IMG/VR virus record: IMGVR_UViG_3300027754_005993
Location: 1-64,000 of that record
Length of the DNA stretch: 64,000 nt
Direction: 5' to 3' (one strand)
DNA from: a virus
This document shows, piece by piece, positions 48,067-57,728 of this stretch (the first letter of the stretch is position 1; each line of letters begins with the position of its first letter). The notes beneath the pieces are model-generated. The model made no database searches. It was not told the origin of the DNA and worked only from the letters and a program-made list of their open reading frames with translations. The translations under genes and the position numbers were made by a program.

Positions 48067-51000
48067 ATGATTTACGGGTCATCCAGAATTGTACAAGTAG
48101 TATCGGGAAATGTTCCAGGGGCAACTCAAGGACCAACTGGTCCTACTGGGTTTACTGGTCCTACTGGTCCTACAGGGTCAACTGGGTCTACTGGAGTTCA
48201 AGGACCAATTGGTGCGGGAATTACTGGAGCAACTGCGATAGGTTCCAATGTTGTATTCTTTGGTAATGGACTCTCATTCTCATTTTTCGCCAGAGGAAAT
48301 ACTGGAGTTTCAACGGGAGATGAATATTATAAAGTGAACGGTTTAGGTGTCAATACCGAAAACAAATCAACAAACATAATATACACATCTCAAGAAGATT
48401 ATTATCCAGCAAATAATGATATTGTTAATTTTAAATCATTTAGACTATCTGGTGGACTTGGTGCGACATTTGTTGGAATGAGTGCGGATGCTGGAACTGT
48501 ATTTTTGTTTGGAGCAACGGTTTCAGATTCTCAGATACCATTTGGAAATACAGGAGAAATTCTGTATATAAACAGCAATGCTGGATTTGGAACAGGAACA
48601 CTAAAAGCAGCTGCTGCTCCAAATACAAGTTTCACTCCAAGCACCCAACAATTAATAATTGATCAAGTATTTTCAAGAGAATCTATATTTAAAAATAAAA
48701 ACTGGTCAACAATTGGAACTATTCCATTTAGATTCAACAATAGTATTCCATTTTCATATTATGGTGGATTGACTACTGATACATTTGGTAAATCTGTTGT
48801 AGAAAATAATATTTTACCAAAATTTATATTTGAAGTTGGTTCCAGATATAAACTCGCAAGTCCAGTTGATAGTATCTCGCTTGGTCAGAAAATATTCTTA
48901 GGATTTACCAGTGGATCTACATTTGATACAATCACTTTCATTAATTCCACAGGAATATCATACACCAATACATATCTTCCACAAAATGTGACTAGAGATA
49001 AAATAGGATCTTGTTGTTACTGTAAGACGAATGTGACAGGTCAGGTTTGTTTAGATTATGTTTCTCAAGATTATTGCAATGCTATTTCTGGTGTATTTGG
49101 AGCAAGTGCTTGTGTTGAGAGATCCACAAGTTCAGATTGCTATTCTGAAGGTGCTTGTTGTGTATATGATCCAGAAACAGAAAGCGTTCGTTGCCTCAAC
49201 ACAACCGCTGCGCGATGTGAACAGTTTGGTGGAGTATTCAATGAAGCAAAGACATGTAGTTCTGTATGGGTAAATGGGCAATTATTCACATGTCCAACAA
49301 ATTTATGTAATAGTGGTGGAGCACAAATAGGAAAATGCTGTGTTAATGGAAGATGTTACAATCTATCTAGCGGAGATTGTGCGTCTATTGCAGGATCTGT
49401 ATTTGTTGCTGGACAATTATGCACATCTGAAGAAGGTGATTCTGTTTGTTGTTCTGTAAGTTATGATCTAAAGGGTGCTTGCTGCACGGGTAGCAATTGT
49501 ATAGATGATGTTCTGCCTCAAAATTGCAATGGAATCTATCAAGGTGCTGGAACAAAATGTAAAGAGGTCAATTGCTGCGGGTATTCATTCTCCGATGATT
49601 ATTTCAAGGGAGCATCTGGAACTAAAAATGCATGTAAAGCATTAGGAGCAGATCAAATTTATTCGTGTCTTCAACCAGGAGATAAACTTGGTGGTGGATA
49701 TTTTGTAGGATTCGTAGGTATGCCAAATCCTTGCGATTCATTCCTTTCGCCATCCTTGGCATTTGGTGAACCACTTGAATGTATGATCTATCCAAGAGGT
49801 AGATTGGAAAATGTTCCAAGTTGGTATCTCAAGACATGCAAGGGAATAACAGGAAATGATAATACAGGATCTATTGAATACTTTGCACGAACATATCCAA
49901 AGATTCTTCCAAAGAATGCATTGGATTCTCGCTGTATGCTCAAGGCAGGAGCACCATTTGTTCAACAAGCATATGCATTGAATGGAGTTGTTTGGCCATC
50001 AGAATTGATGTTTGAGGGTGGAACAAATTATTCCGCAAATCGTGGAGCATTCTCGTATTCATTAGTTGGTTCAGGTCTAGCAGTAGAATACTTAGATCAG
50101 AATAATGAAACATTATACAAATATCTCTCACAAAGAGTCTATGGAGAATCAGATATTCATATTCTTTGGGCATTGATAATTGGACCAGAGGATGTTGAAG
50201 TTTCTACAACACCAAATGGAACAGATGGTGGATCTAGACTTCTCAGTTGGGGAATGATGCAAGGAGCACATAAACCTGGAGTGACTGGTGTTCCATTGGA
50301 TATAGTGCTGGAAGAAATTCCAACCTATCCAGTAGATGGATTACTCAATACAAGAATTCACGATTCGTCTTCAAAGAATAAACCAGAATATTGGTTCAGA
50401 GGAACTGGAACTACAGATGCAAAAGCATATATGCGCTTCTCATTTGGAAATGGTCCAGCATGGACATCAAGTGTTAGAGAATCTCAAATTACAACAAACA
50501 TAAATTCATTTAAAGAAGCATATACTGAAATGTGGAATAATAAAAATCCACTATCCTCTGCTATAAGACAAATTTCTAATATAAATGAATCTGGTCTTTA
50601 TGGACATAATGATTGGTACATTCCTAGCATCATTGAATTGAACTACATCTACAATAATCTTCCACAACTAAATGCCGCATTTGCGGTCAATGGCGATCAA
50701 CTATTGTCGGGAAGCGAATATTGGAGCTCAACAAGTGTTACTCGTCTCAAGAGTTGGAGTCCTTTTGTTCCTCTTGATAAAGATCAATATGTTTTAGAAA
50801 ATATTGATCCCCAAATAGAACCATATCTTTCTGACAATAGGTTAACAAGTAATAATATTAATTTCTTCGCCAATGAAGATGAAGCATATAAATTCACAAT
50901 GGCAGTTGCTAATGGACAGAAAATGCTCACGCAGGTATTTGATGGCAATTCTACTACTGAAGGTATGATCAAATCCCAAAATAGAAATGCTAGAGTTGCT

Positions 51001-51144
51001 AATCTAAGACCAGTTAGACGAATTCCTTTAGTGGTTACTTGTAATAATTTCTACTATAGTGCATCTATTCTAAATAATTATTGGTCATCAGGATCTACAG
51101 GATGTGCGTCTTGTCTTGACATTGTAGAAGGAATGTGTACATGA
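48067..51144 (+). CDS. Collagen-like, Cys-rich tail fibre with DUF1566-like C-terminus (2)
   Basis: 1025 aa. Same plan as the preceding protein: MIYGSSRIVQVVSG, collagen-like GPTGPTGFTGPTGPTGSTGS (about 22-41), beta domain, then five CC repeats at about 315-510 (GSCCYCKTN; GACCVYDPE; GKCCVNGRCYNLSSGDCASI; GACCTGSNCIDDVLPQNCNG), then NDWYIPSIIELNYIYN near 848 and YWSSTSV near 888. The repeats follow GaCC..g.C.....C....G.f.g.g..C, a bacterial extracellular repeat. Paralogue of the 44583 product. Confidence 0.75.
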   Translation: MIYGSSRIVQVVSGNVPGATQGPTGPTGFTGPTGPTGSTGSTGVQGPIGAGITGATAIGSNVVFFGNGLSFSFFARGNTGVSTGDEYYKVNGLGVNTENKSTNIIYTSQEDYYPANNDIVNFKSFRLSGGLGATFVGMSADAGTVFLFGATVSDSQIPFGNTGEILYINSNAGFGTGTLKAAAAPNTSFTPSTQQLIIDQVFSRESIFKNKNWSTIGTIPFRFNNSIPFSYYGGLTTDTFGKSVVENNILPKFIFEVGSRYKLASPVDSISLGQKIFLGFTSGSTFDTITFINSTGISYTNTYLPQNVTRDKIGSCCYCKTNVTGQVCLDYVSQDYCNAISGVFGASACVERSTSSDCYSEGACCVYDPETESVRCLNTTAARCEQFGGVFNEAKTCSSVWVNGQLFTCPTNLCNSGGAQIGKCCVNGRCYNLSSGDCASIAGSVFVAGQLCTSEEGDSVCCSVSYDLKGACCTGSNCIDDVLPQNCNGIYQGAGTKCKEVNCCGYSFSDDYFKGASGTKNACKALGADQIYSCLQPGDKLGGGYFVGFVGMPNPCDSFLSPSLAFGEPLECMIYPRGRLENVPSWYLKTCKGITGNDNTGSIEYFARTYPKILPKNALDSRCMLKAGAPFVQQAYALNGVVWPSELMFEGGTNYSANRGAFSYSLVGSGLAVEYLDQNNETLYKYLSQRVYGESDIHILWALIIGPEDVEVSTTPNGTDGGSRLLSWGMMQGAHKPGVTGVPLDIVLEEIPTYPVDGLLNTRIHDSSSKNKPEYWFRGTGTTDAKAYMRFSFGNGPAWTSSVRESQITTNINSFKEAYTEMWNNKNPLSSAIRQISNINESGLYGHNDWYIPSIIELNYIYNNLPQLNAAFAVNGDQLLSGSEYWSSTSVTRLKSWSPFVPLDKDQYVLENIDPQIEPYLSDNRLTSNNINFFANEDEAYKFTMAVANGQKMLTQVFDGNSTTEGMIKSQNRNARVANLRPVRRIPLVVTCNNFYYSASILNNYWSSGSTGCASCLDIVEGMCT

Positions 51145-53858
51145 GTAATAGTCCAATAACTAATATAATATCTGTAGGAAAAACTGGATCAGTAGGACCA
51201 GTTGGTTCTACTGGTGCTACTGGTAATAGAGGAAATACTGGTAATGGTGGTATTACTGGAGAACGAGGAATACACTTTTTAAGTTCTCGCGGATTTGCGA
51301 ACGGAATAACATTAACATTCTCTGATTTAAGTACAATTGCTGTAAATGGGGCTTTCAGAGGAACAACATTTATTGATAAGACTTCTGGATTAGTTCAAGG
51401 ATCAAATACAGCATCAAGTTCCTTCCTTACACAATATGGATTATTTTCCGCTGTAAATGGTGGAACATTTCAATTTAAAGGATTGTGTGCTTATGGTTCA
51501 CTAAGAGCATCTTTAACTGGACCAGCAAATGAATATATTTCCATTGATACGATCTATTGGGGTAAAGATCTTATAGGAAATTATGATGCTGGTACAATGA
51601 CTCCTGGAAGATTAACATTTCTAGGAACTCCAACAGTAGTTAATGGTTCTGGAATCACACATACTCAATTAAATAGCGATAATATTAGTTTTGGTCATAC
51701 TGGTACATTTAATTTTCAAAACACATTTTTTAGTTCTGGAACATCAGATGATACAAGTTACAACTTAAATGCTGGAGCAAAAGTATCTACTATTGGACCA
51801 ATTCGTAAAGGAGCATTTTCAGGATTAACTGGAAATAATCCAATTGGTGGAGTTGGGACCACGCAGGGAATATACATTGACGCAAATTCTGCTGGCGCAT
51901 TCATTCTTCATACACCAATTGGAATACGAGGAATCAGCGGAAATTTCAATTCAAATGAAGTTGATTCAATAACACTAGTAATTGATTCTGATGATGTGTG
52001 GAAATTTCCAGAAAATATTTACTTTGAACCAGATGAAAACTATCTTTCTTGTGGTAAGAATATAATTGGACTCATGACATATGATGGTGGTGAAACCTGG
52101 TTGGCAACTGTATCGCATCGTGGTCATGGTGTGGCAGATGTAAACAGAGCATGTATTCCAGGATATTTATTTGGTTCTTGCTGTTATAATAATCCAGATG
52201 GTACTCTTGAATGTTTGGATTATACTTCTCGTTCAACATGTGATAAATTATTTGGAAATTTTAGTCCAGCGAAGTCGTGTGAAGATTCATGTGGTGGCGA
52301 AAACGGAATTTGTTGCTCAAATGGTAAATGTTTAGGTGAAATTACTGTTGCTTTATGTGATCAATTTGGTGGTCAGTATTGGAGTGGACTCAATTGTACA
52401 GACTACACTGGAAATTTGAATTACCCAATTGGCGAACTAAGTTCAGATCAACTAAAAGAGCAAGGAAGTTTTTGTTATAATAACTGTAATGATACTCCAG
52501 TTGTTTGCTGTAAGGATGGTCAATGTTTAGGAAACTATACAAGAGTTCAATGTGAATTGATTCTTGGTGGTAGATCATTGACCGCTGCGTCTTGCTCTGA
52601 AGCAGATTGCTGCGATTATGGGACAATTAAGGGTGCTTGTTGTAAATGTAATTCTGTTAATGGAATTATACAATACGAATGTATACCCGATTTATCTCCA
52701 TCAGCTTGTAAATCTCTTGGTGGGTCTTTCATGGGTCCAGGAAAACAATGCAATGAGGTAAGTTGTGGTTGTGTTTGTGGACCAATTGGACCCTCTGGAC
52801 CATCTGGACCCTCTGGACCATCTGGACCCTCTGGACCTAATGACGCTATTGGAATTTGTTGCAAAAATGGAACATGCCTACCAAATATTGGAAGCAAAGC
52901 AGAATGTTCTGCCGCATGTGGAAATTGGTTAGATAAAATTTATTATGATCAACAAGTACCCACCCCAGGTAGTTATCAGTTTGGATCAGACCCAAACGAC
53001 TGTGAATTCTGTGCGTTACACCGACCTGTTATGGTTTTATCGCAATTTTTAATCCCTGGCGATTGCAGTCCTTTTATTCAATTTCTAAGATTTTCTATGT
53101 CTATTGGCGATAGCAGTTGTGCAGTGTACCCCGAGTTAGATTTATTCATCGCTGACCCTGGTGACCAAAGACCTCCAATAACTACTATTAATACACCTAG
53201 TGATGATCTTAATATGACAGGTGCTAACATAGCCTTGATTTCTGATCTATTCTTCAACATATATGGTGTTACAATTCCCTTAAGGTCGGCAGTAGGTGTA
53301 AGACAACAACTAATTGATTTAATGTCTTGTCCTCTCTCAACTGAAAATTTAGAGATTATAATTGAACTTGGAGATAGAATGTTGAAGGCCTGGCTCGAAG
53401 CTGAGTGGATTATAAATGGATGGACTCCTTGCTCACAGAAGTGTTGTACATGTGAGGGTGAGAACCCTACGGCGCCTGGTTTACCTTTTTGTCTACCAAT
53501 TGGTGACGACCGAATGACTGTTCGCAACCTTTGTCAATACAGAGACATATGTCTTGATCTAGGGATTGCCAATGACGCGATGGGTAATCCAGGTTGTCAG
53601 TGCGGTGGTCCTGAGAATACTGGAGATTCACCTTGTGGAAAGCCAATTGCTGAAAGACTGAATTGTCCTTCATTGGACCACCCTGATTCTGAATATTGTA
53701 ATTGGTCCGAAATCAATACTTGTCAGTGTTCAAATTCAGGTCTTACTGATGATCTAATTAAGAGTGTAAAGATGTATCTAAATAGTACAGATTATGTTTG
53801 TGTTCCTGTTTCATATACAGATTTCTCAGGTTACGAACTCTGCGACGGGGAATCCTAA
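51141..53858 (+). CDS. Collagen-like, Cys-rich fibre protein lacking the C-terminal lectin
   Basis: 905 aa from ATG 51141 (ATGA overlap with the previous gene; an in-frame GTG lies 6 nt earlier). Collagen-like GSTGATGNRGNTGNGGITGE near 14-33; beta domain to about 340; CC repeats about 345-600 (GSCCYNNPDG; GICCSNGKCLGEITVALCDQ; GACCKCNS); a second collagen-like run GPSGPSGPSGPSGPSGPN near 548-565. The C-terminal 300 residues are new, with CQCGGPEN and CQCSNS. The lectin part is instead encoded in the following overlapping gene, so the pair looks like a split version of the larger fibres. Confidence 0.68.
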   Translation: MSNSPITNIISVGKTGSVGPVGSTGATGNRGNTGNGGITGERGIHFLSSRGFANGITLTFSDLSTIAVNGAFRGTTFIDKTSGLVQGSNTASSSFLTQYGLFSAVNGGTFQFKGLCAYGSLRASLTGPANEYISIDTIYWGKDLIGNYDAGTMTPGRLTFLGTPTVVNGSGITHTQLNSDNISFGHTGTFNFQNTFFSSGTSDDTSYNLNAGAKVSTIGPIRKGAFSGLTGNNPIGGVGTTQGIYIDANSAGAFILHTPIGIRGISGNFNSNEVDSITLVIDSDDVWKFPENIYFEPDENYLSCGKNIIGLMTYDGGETWLATVSHRGHGVADVNRACIPGYLFGSCCYNNPDGTLECLDYTSRSTCDKLFGNFSPAKSCEDSCGGENGICCSNGKCLGEITVALCDQFGGQYWSGLNCTDYTGNLNYPIGELSSDQLKEQGSFCYNNCNDTPVVCCKDGQCLGNYTRVQCELILGGRSLTAASCSEADCCDYGTIKGACCKCNSVNGIIQYECIPDLSPSACKSLGGSFMGPGKQCNEVSCGCVCGPIGPSGPSGPSGPSGPSGPNDAIGICCKNGTCLPNIGSKAECSAACGNWLDKIYYDQQVPTPGSYQFGSDPNDCEFCALHRPVMVLSQFLIPGDCSPFIQFLRFSMSIGDSSCAVYPELDLFIADPGDQRPPITTINTPSDDLNMTGANIALISDLFFNIYGVTIPLRSAVGVRQQLIDLMSCPLSTENLEIIIELGDRMLKAWLEAEWIINGWTPCSQKCCTCEGENPTAPGLPFCLPIGDDRMTVRNLCQYRDICLDLGIANDAMGNPGCQCGGPENTGDSPCGKPIAERLNCPSLDHPDSEYCNWSEINTCQCSNSGLTDDLIKSVKMYLNSTDYVCVPVSYTDFSGYELCDGES

Positions 53859-55366
53859 TGTCTTCAGTACAGTTTAGATCAAGAATAAAACCAGCATTTG
53901 ACTACTCAGATAAACTGAATAGTTATGGTGTTTGTTGTGGGACTACAGGTGCAGACAATAAAACAATAAAATCGTTTACTGAATGTTTTAATGAAGGTGG
54001 ATATTTTATTCCTACACTAGATGGAAACGCTGACAGTGTTTCATGTCCAGATAGAGATACTCGTCTTGGATGTTGTTGTGCGTGTTCGTATGTAACTCCA
54101 GGAGAATTAAATCAAGTACCTACTTTGGATAGCGAGGGAAACACATCAACTCCATATCTTGCATCGGGAACAACAAGTAATGTTTCTAAATGCGAATGTG
54201 ACCGAGTGAATGGAAAATGGACAGAAGGAACTTGTCCAATATTGACAGCAGATACTTGGCAAACTCAATGTTTAAACTCAAGCAGATTAGATGCTAGAGC
54301 ACCAAGATCTTGTTGTCATTTAGAATTTGATGAAGATACAGGTTGGCCAACTTCTATTACATGTAAAGATGTTTGTTCTAGTAGAGATTGTGCGCTTTTG
54401 GGAACTGAAACATATCCATCGGTGTTTGGAGACAATAGATGTACTACACCGCTCCGAGAAGGCGATCAAACTACAACATGTATTGATTCACCGTATTATT
54501 CATATATGCTTACAAGGTCTTCATTATATGAAGGATTTGTAATGGGGTCTTGTTATATCTTGGAAGATAACAATGGATCTTTAGAATATTCGTGTTCTAT
54601 AACACCACAAGCATCGTGTGCTGGATATTGGATCGAAGATCAGGATGAAAACAATTCTTTCTGTACTTCAAGTTTTCAACCAATCAATCCACAAAAAATA
54701 TCAGGAAAATATCAAGTCCAAACGATGGGTCTTACAGCATTTAATAATTTAGGATTGACTTCTGGAGACACATTTCAAGGTGGAATTTATATTGGAATAT
54801 TCAAACCACCAGTATTAAATGGTAAAAGCAGTGAATTATATGGAAATTTAAGTTTTGCAAATCCAACATTGACAAACATGTATGCCGATTCTGTCGGAGG
54901 TACTGCTTCACAGTGGGCATTGATTGTAAATGAAACTAAATATTCTGTACCATTTATAACAGCAAATGAAATTGATGTAGACTATACCACTTCACTGTGG
55001 GATGGATATTACAATACTTATGGAGATGGAGTATTCAATGGAATTAATAATGCTCTGACCAATACAATTAGATACGCTGATAGGGGAGGATTTATTGATT
55101 ATTATCTACCATCAATATATGAATTGTATTTCTACAATGCCTATCTTTATAGAAATACTAAAAATATATCTGGAAATGTAATGTCGTCTTCCATATTCAA
55201 TACTAAATACTTAAACAAGACCACACAGAAATCAAAGATATCTGGAAAAGGATTTGTGTATGGAGTGGGTATGAGTATCAATTATAGTGTAAATTATAAA
55301 ACTTTACTTATAGAAAAAACAAATACAGAGAGTGCTTTATTTTTTAGAAGAATCGTATTACAATAA
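53858..55366 (+). CDS. Cys-rich fibre protein with DUF1566-like C-terminus
   Basis: 502 aa from ATG 53858 (TAATG overlap; the longer reading from 53798 lies inside the previous gene). N-terminal half Cys-rich (GVCCGTTGA; GCCCACSYV; SCCHLEFDE; CKDVCSSRDCALL). C-terminal half: FQGGIYIGIFKPP near 308, IDYYLPSIYELYFYNAYLYR near 411, FLRRIVL-type end. No collagen-like run. Equivalent to the C-terminal half of the 44583 and 48067 fibres. Confidence 0.68.
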   Translation: MSSVQFRSRIKPAFDYSDKLNSYGVCCGTTGADNKTIKSFTECFNEGGYFIPTLDGNADSVSCPDRDTRLGCCCACSYVTPGELNQVPTLDSEGNTSTPYLASGTTSNVSKCECDRVNGKWTEGTCPILTADTWQTQCLNSSRLDARAPRSCCHLEFDEDTGWPTSITCKDVCSSRDCALLGTETYPSVFGDNRCTTPLREGDQTTTCIDSPYYSYMLTRSSLYEGFVMGSCYILEDNNGSLEYSCSITPQASCAGYWIEDQDENNSFCTSSFQPINPQKISGKYQVQTMGLTAFNNLGLTSGDTFQGGIYIGIFKPPVLNGKSSELYGNLSFANPTLTNMYADSVGGTASQWALIVNETKYSVPFITANEIDVDYTTSLWDGYYNTYGDGVFNGINNALTNTIRYADRGGFIDYYLPSIYELYFYNAYLYRNTKNISGNVMSSSIFNTKYLNKTTQKSKISGKGFVYGVGMSINYSVNYKTLLIEKTNTESALFFRRIVLQ

Positions 55367-55378
55367 GGATTTTTTATC

Positions 55379-55948
55379 ATGGGATGTAATTGTAAAAACA
55401 AGAATACTGGTGGGGAACAACCACCCCAAGAACCCGCTCGCGCAGCAGCACCTGCGGATATCGTTTTCCGTTCAGAACAAGCAATTCCTCAGGGGGGATT
55501 AAAACAAAAATTGACCATGATGCAAAGCTTTGCCATGGCGATTACCTCTCGTGGAATGAACAACGAAAAGGTCACAAAACCAATCAAACAACTTCGGGTT
55601 TTAAGTTGCTTTGGCAATCAGGGTCAGGGTGGGGTACTACCACAATGTGAACATCTAAAGAAAAGTACAACAGACGGTAAGTTTTTCTGTGGTGGATGCG
55701 GATGTGGTGACCGTAAAGGTACATGGTTGACTCCAGATGATCCAGAATACAGTAAACTGGATTATCCAAAGTTAAACTGCCCATTACAGATGCCTGGATT
55801 TACAAATTATGAAAAGGCAAAACCAGATGAATCTGCATCTCCAATAACAAGAAGATATTACATTGAACAGTTGCCATATAGAGATATAGAACACATAAAA
55901 GTAACTACGCACGAAGTGCCTATACAACCACCAGAAGTTTTAAAATAA
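55379..55948 (+). CDS. Conserved Cys-rich protein, zinc-binding likely
   Basis: 189 aa. MGCNCKNKNTGG start, then RVLSCFGNQGQGGVLPQCEH, FFCGGCGCGDRKGTWL and a C-terminal LNCPLQMPGF. The pattern (LSCFG...C..L..S...g.fyCGgCGCGd..gTWL) is one I know from T4-like marine phages at this place before gp13; role unknown. The Cys set suggests a zinc or iron-sulphur site, and the protein may be a virion component. Last gene before the terminator/promoter element. Confidence 0.6.
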   Translation: MGCNCKNKNTGGEQPPQEPARAAAPADIVFRSEQAIPQGGLKQKLTMMQSFAMAITSRGMNNEKVTKPIKQLRVLSCFGNQGQGGVLPQCEHLKKSTTDGKFFCGGCGCGDRKGTWLTPDDPEYSKLDYPKLNCPLQMPGFTNYEKAKPDESASPITRRYYIEQLPYRDIEHIKVTTHEVPIQPPEVLK

Positions 55949-55956
55949 ACAAAAAA

Positions 55957-55990
55957 ACTCTCCTTATAAATAAAGTAAGGAGAGTGTTTT
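55957..55990 (+). terminator. Terminator hairpin that contains a late promoter and the gp13 ribosome binding site
   Basis: 10-bp stem, 55957-55966 (ACTCTCCTTA) with 55976-55985 (TAAGGAGAGT), then GTTTT. The right arm contains AAGGAG, the gp13 ribosome binding site, and the loop holds most of a TATAAATA late promoter. Confidence 0.8.
55965..55972 (+). promoter_or_regulatory. Late promoter nested in the hairpin
   Basis: Exact TATAAATA; predicted start 55978, so late transcripts begin AGGAGAG... within the right arm and leave the ribosome binding site unpaired, 14 nt before ATG 55992. Confidence 0.8.
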
Positions 55991-55991
55991 A

Positions 55992-56801
55992 ATGTCTTCA
56001 GTAAACGCACCAAATTCAAGAGAAACGCTTATAGAACATGCTCTTCGTGCTCTCGGGCATCCCGTAATCCAAATAAATGTAGATCAGCAACAATGCGAGG
56101 ATCGTCTTGATGAAGCATTGCAATATTTTACCACCAGACACTATGATGGTGTTATAAAAATGTTTTTCAAGTATCAAGTAACTCAGACGGATCTGGATCG
56201 CGGGTTTATAAATGTTTCGGATATTCAAAACCCAGCTAGCGATCCCAATGGACCCGATGGCACTAATATTGTGTCTGTTGTTAAGATATTCAGATTCGGC
56301 ACTCTTTCTGGTGTTAATATGTTTGATGTCAGATATCAGTTGGCATTGACCGATTACTTTGGAATCAATCGTGGGTTGAACGGAAGTTCATCAACTCCTC
56401 TTGCTGGGTATCAAGCGACTATGTCTTACATCAGTCTTCTTGAACAATTTTTTAGTCCAGAGAAGTCATTAAGATTCAATAAAGTAACAAATAAAATCTA
56501 TGTGGATGCTTTTAGTCAAGATATAGATGCTGGTGGATATTTAATAATTGAATCATATGCAGAACTAGACCCAGATGTGTATACTAAAATTTATGATGAT
56601 CGCATGGTGAAGAAGTATGTCATTGCTTTGATTAAAAAGCAATGGGGTGCAAACATGTTGAAGTATGATGGTGTTCAACTTCCAGGCGGCATCACTTTCA
56701 AGGGACAACAGATATATCAGGATGCCATGGCAGAGATTGTTGCGATAGAACAAGAGTTTGAAAGATCATACGAACTACCGATAGATTTCATGATTGGATA
56801 A
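55992..56801 (+). CDS. 13: Neck protein gp13
   Basis: 269 aa. RETLIEHALRALGHPVIQIN, VDQQQCEDRLDEALQYFTTR, HYDG is the gp13 signature of T4-like phages (LxxyaLRxLGaPVIeINv...Q..DRIDEAL..f...H). gp13 forms the neck with gp14 after DNA packaging. Near T4 length (309 aa). Translation uses the AAGGAG inside the hairpin just upstream. Confidence 0.92.
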   Translation: MSSVNAPNSRETLIEHALRALGHPVIQINVDQQQCEDRLDEALQYFTTRHYDGVIKMFFKYQVTQTDLDRGFINVSDIQNPASDPNGPDGTNIVSVVKIFRFGTLSGVNMFDVRYQLALTDYFGINRGLNGSSSTPLAGYQATMSYISLLEQFFSPEKSLRFNKVTNKIYVDAFSQDIDAGGYLIIESYAELDPDVYTKIYDDRMVKKYVIALIKKQWGANMLKYDGVQLPGGITFKGQQIYQDAMAEIVAIEQEFERSYELPIDFMIG

Positions 56802-56804
56802 AAA

Positions 56805-57728
56805 ATGGCAACAAATCCATATTTCAACGAATATATCGGAGAACAAGATCTACTCATTGACTTGACGGTTGAAACCATCAAGGCTACGGGTAGAGATATG
56901 ATTTATATACCTAGAGAATATGTCAATAAAGATGTTATCTTTGGAGAGGATGTGCTATCGCAATTTAAGGACTCTTATACAATTGAAATGTACATTCAGT
57001 CTGTTACATCTTTCGGTGGACAGATGAACATCATCAATAAATTTGGTATCAACATTACTGATAAAGTAACTCTACAAGTAGCAAAAAGAAGATTTGATGA
57101 AGAAGTGGTTGCTAGAGACTCAACCATCACACATCCACGCGAAGGCGATTTAATCTATTTTCCATTCAATAAAAGTTTGTTTGAAATAAATTATGTTGAA
57201 GATAAAATGCCATTTTTCCAATTTGGAATTCTGACAACCTATACACTCACATGCGAACTCTTCACTTATTCTTATGAAACAATAAACACTGGTATTGCTA
57301 CTGTAGATGAAGTAGAAGAAAAGAGAAAATACAATATGTACGAATTCCAAATTTCAGGAGCTCCAATTACGGGATCTATAGTATTTAAACGAGGAGATAC
57401 TGTTTATCAAGTTTATGGAGTAACTGGTGCTGGAGTCACATACTCTAATGCTACAGCGGAAGCAACACTTGTTGAAATTACAGGAGCATATGCGTATATG
57501 AAAGGTATAAGTGGAATATTTGCAACAGGTCCAAGTGGTATACAATCTGTCAAGAATACAACTACAGGAACAGAATATTACCTACTGAATTACAATACAA
57601 CAAATGTGAATCTTTCAGTTGACCCAATTGCTGGAGTTAATGAGATTGAAAATGATATCTACGCAGAAGCAGCGGACAACGAACTTAATTTTAGCAGAGA
57701 TAATCCATTCTCAGAGGAATGCTCATAA
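56805..57728 (+). CDS. 14: Neck protein gp14
   Basis: 307 aa. NPYFNEYIGEQDLLIDLTVE, TIKATGRDMIYIPREYVNKD, then FGEDVLSQFKDSYTIEMYIQ match gp14 (YxnQDlYddLtvE.IkiyG.dv.YlPR....D.i.gEd..s.F...y.iE.Y). It joins head and tail with gp13. Contains a Gly/Thr-rich beta insertion at about 180-260. Overlaps the gp15 start by 1 nt. Confidence 0.92.
   Translation: MATNPYFNEYIGEQDLLIDLTVETIKATGRDMIYIPREYVNKDVIFGEDVLSQFKDSYTIEMYIQSVTSFGGQMNIINKFGINITDKVTLQVAKRRFDEEVVARDSTITHPREGDLIYFPFNKSLFEINYVEDKMPFFQFGILTTYTLTCELFTYSYETINTGIATVDEVEEKRKYNMYEFQISGAPITGSIVFKRGDTVYQVYGVTGAGVTYSNATAEATLVEITGAYAYMKGISGIFATGPSGIQSVKNTTTGTEYYLLNYNTTNVNLSVDPIAGVNEIENDIYAEAADNELNFSRDNPFSEECS

Noticed and set aside
44583-55366. 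Diversity-generating retroelement acting on the C-lectin-like fibre tips
   Set aside because: DUF1566-like tips suggested it, but no reverse transcriptase or template repeat was seen in this window.
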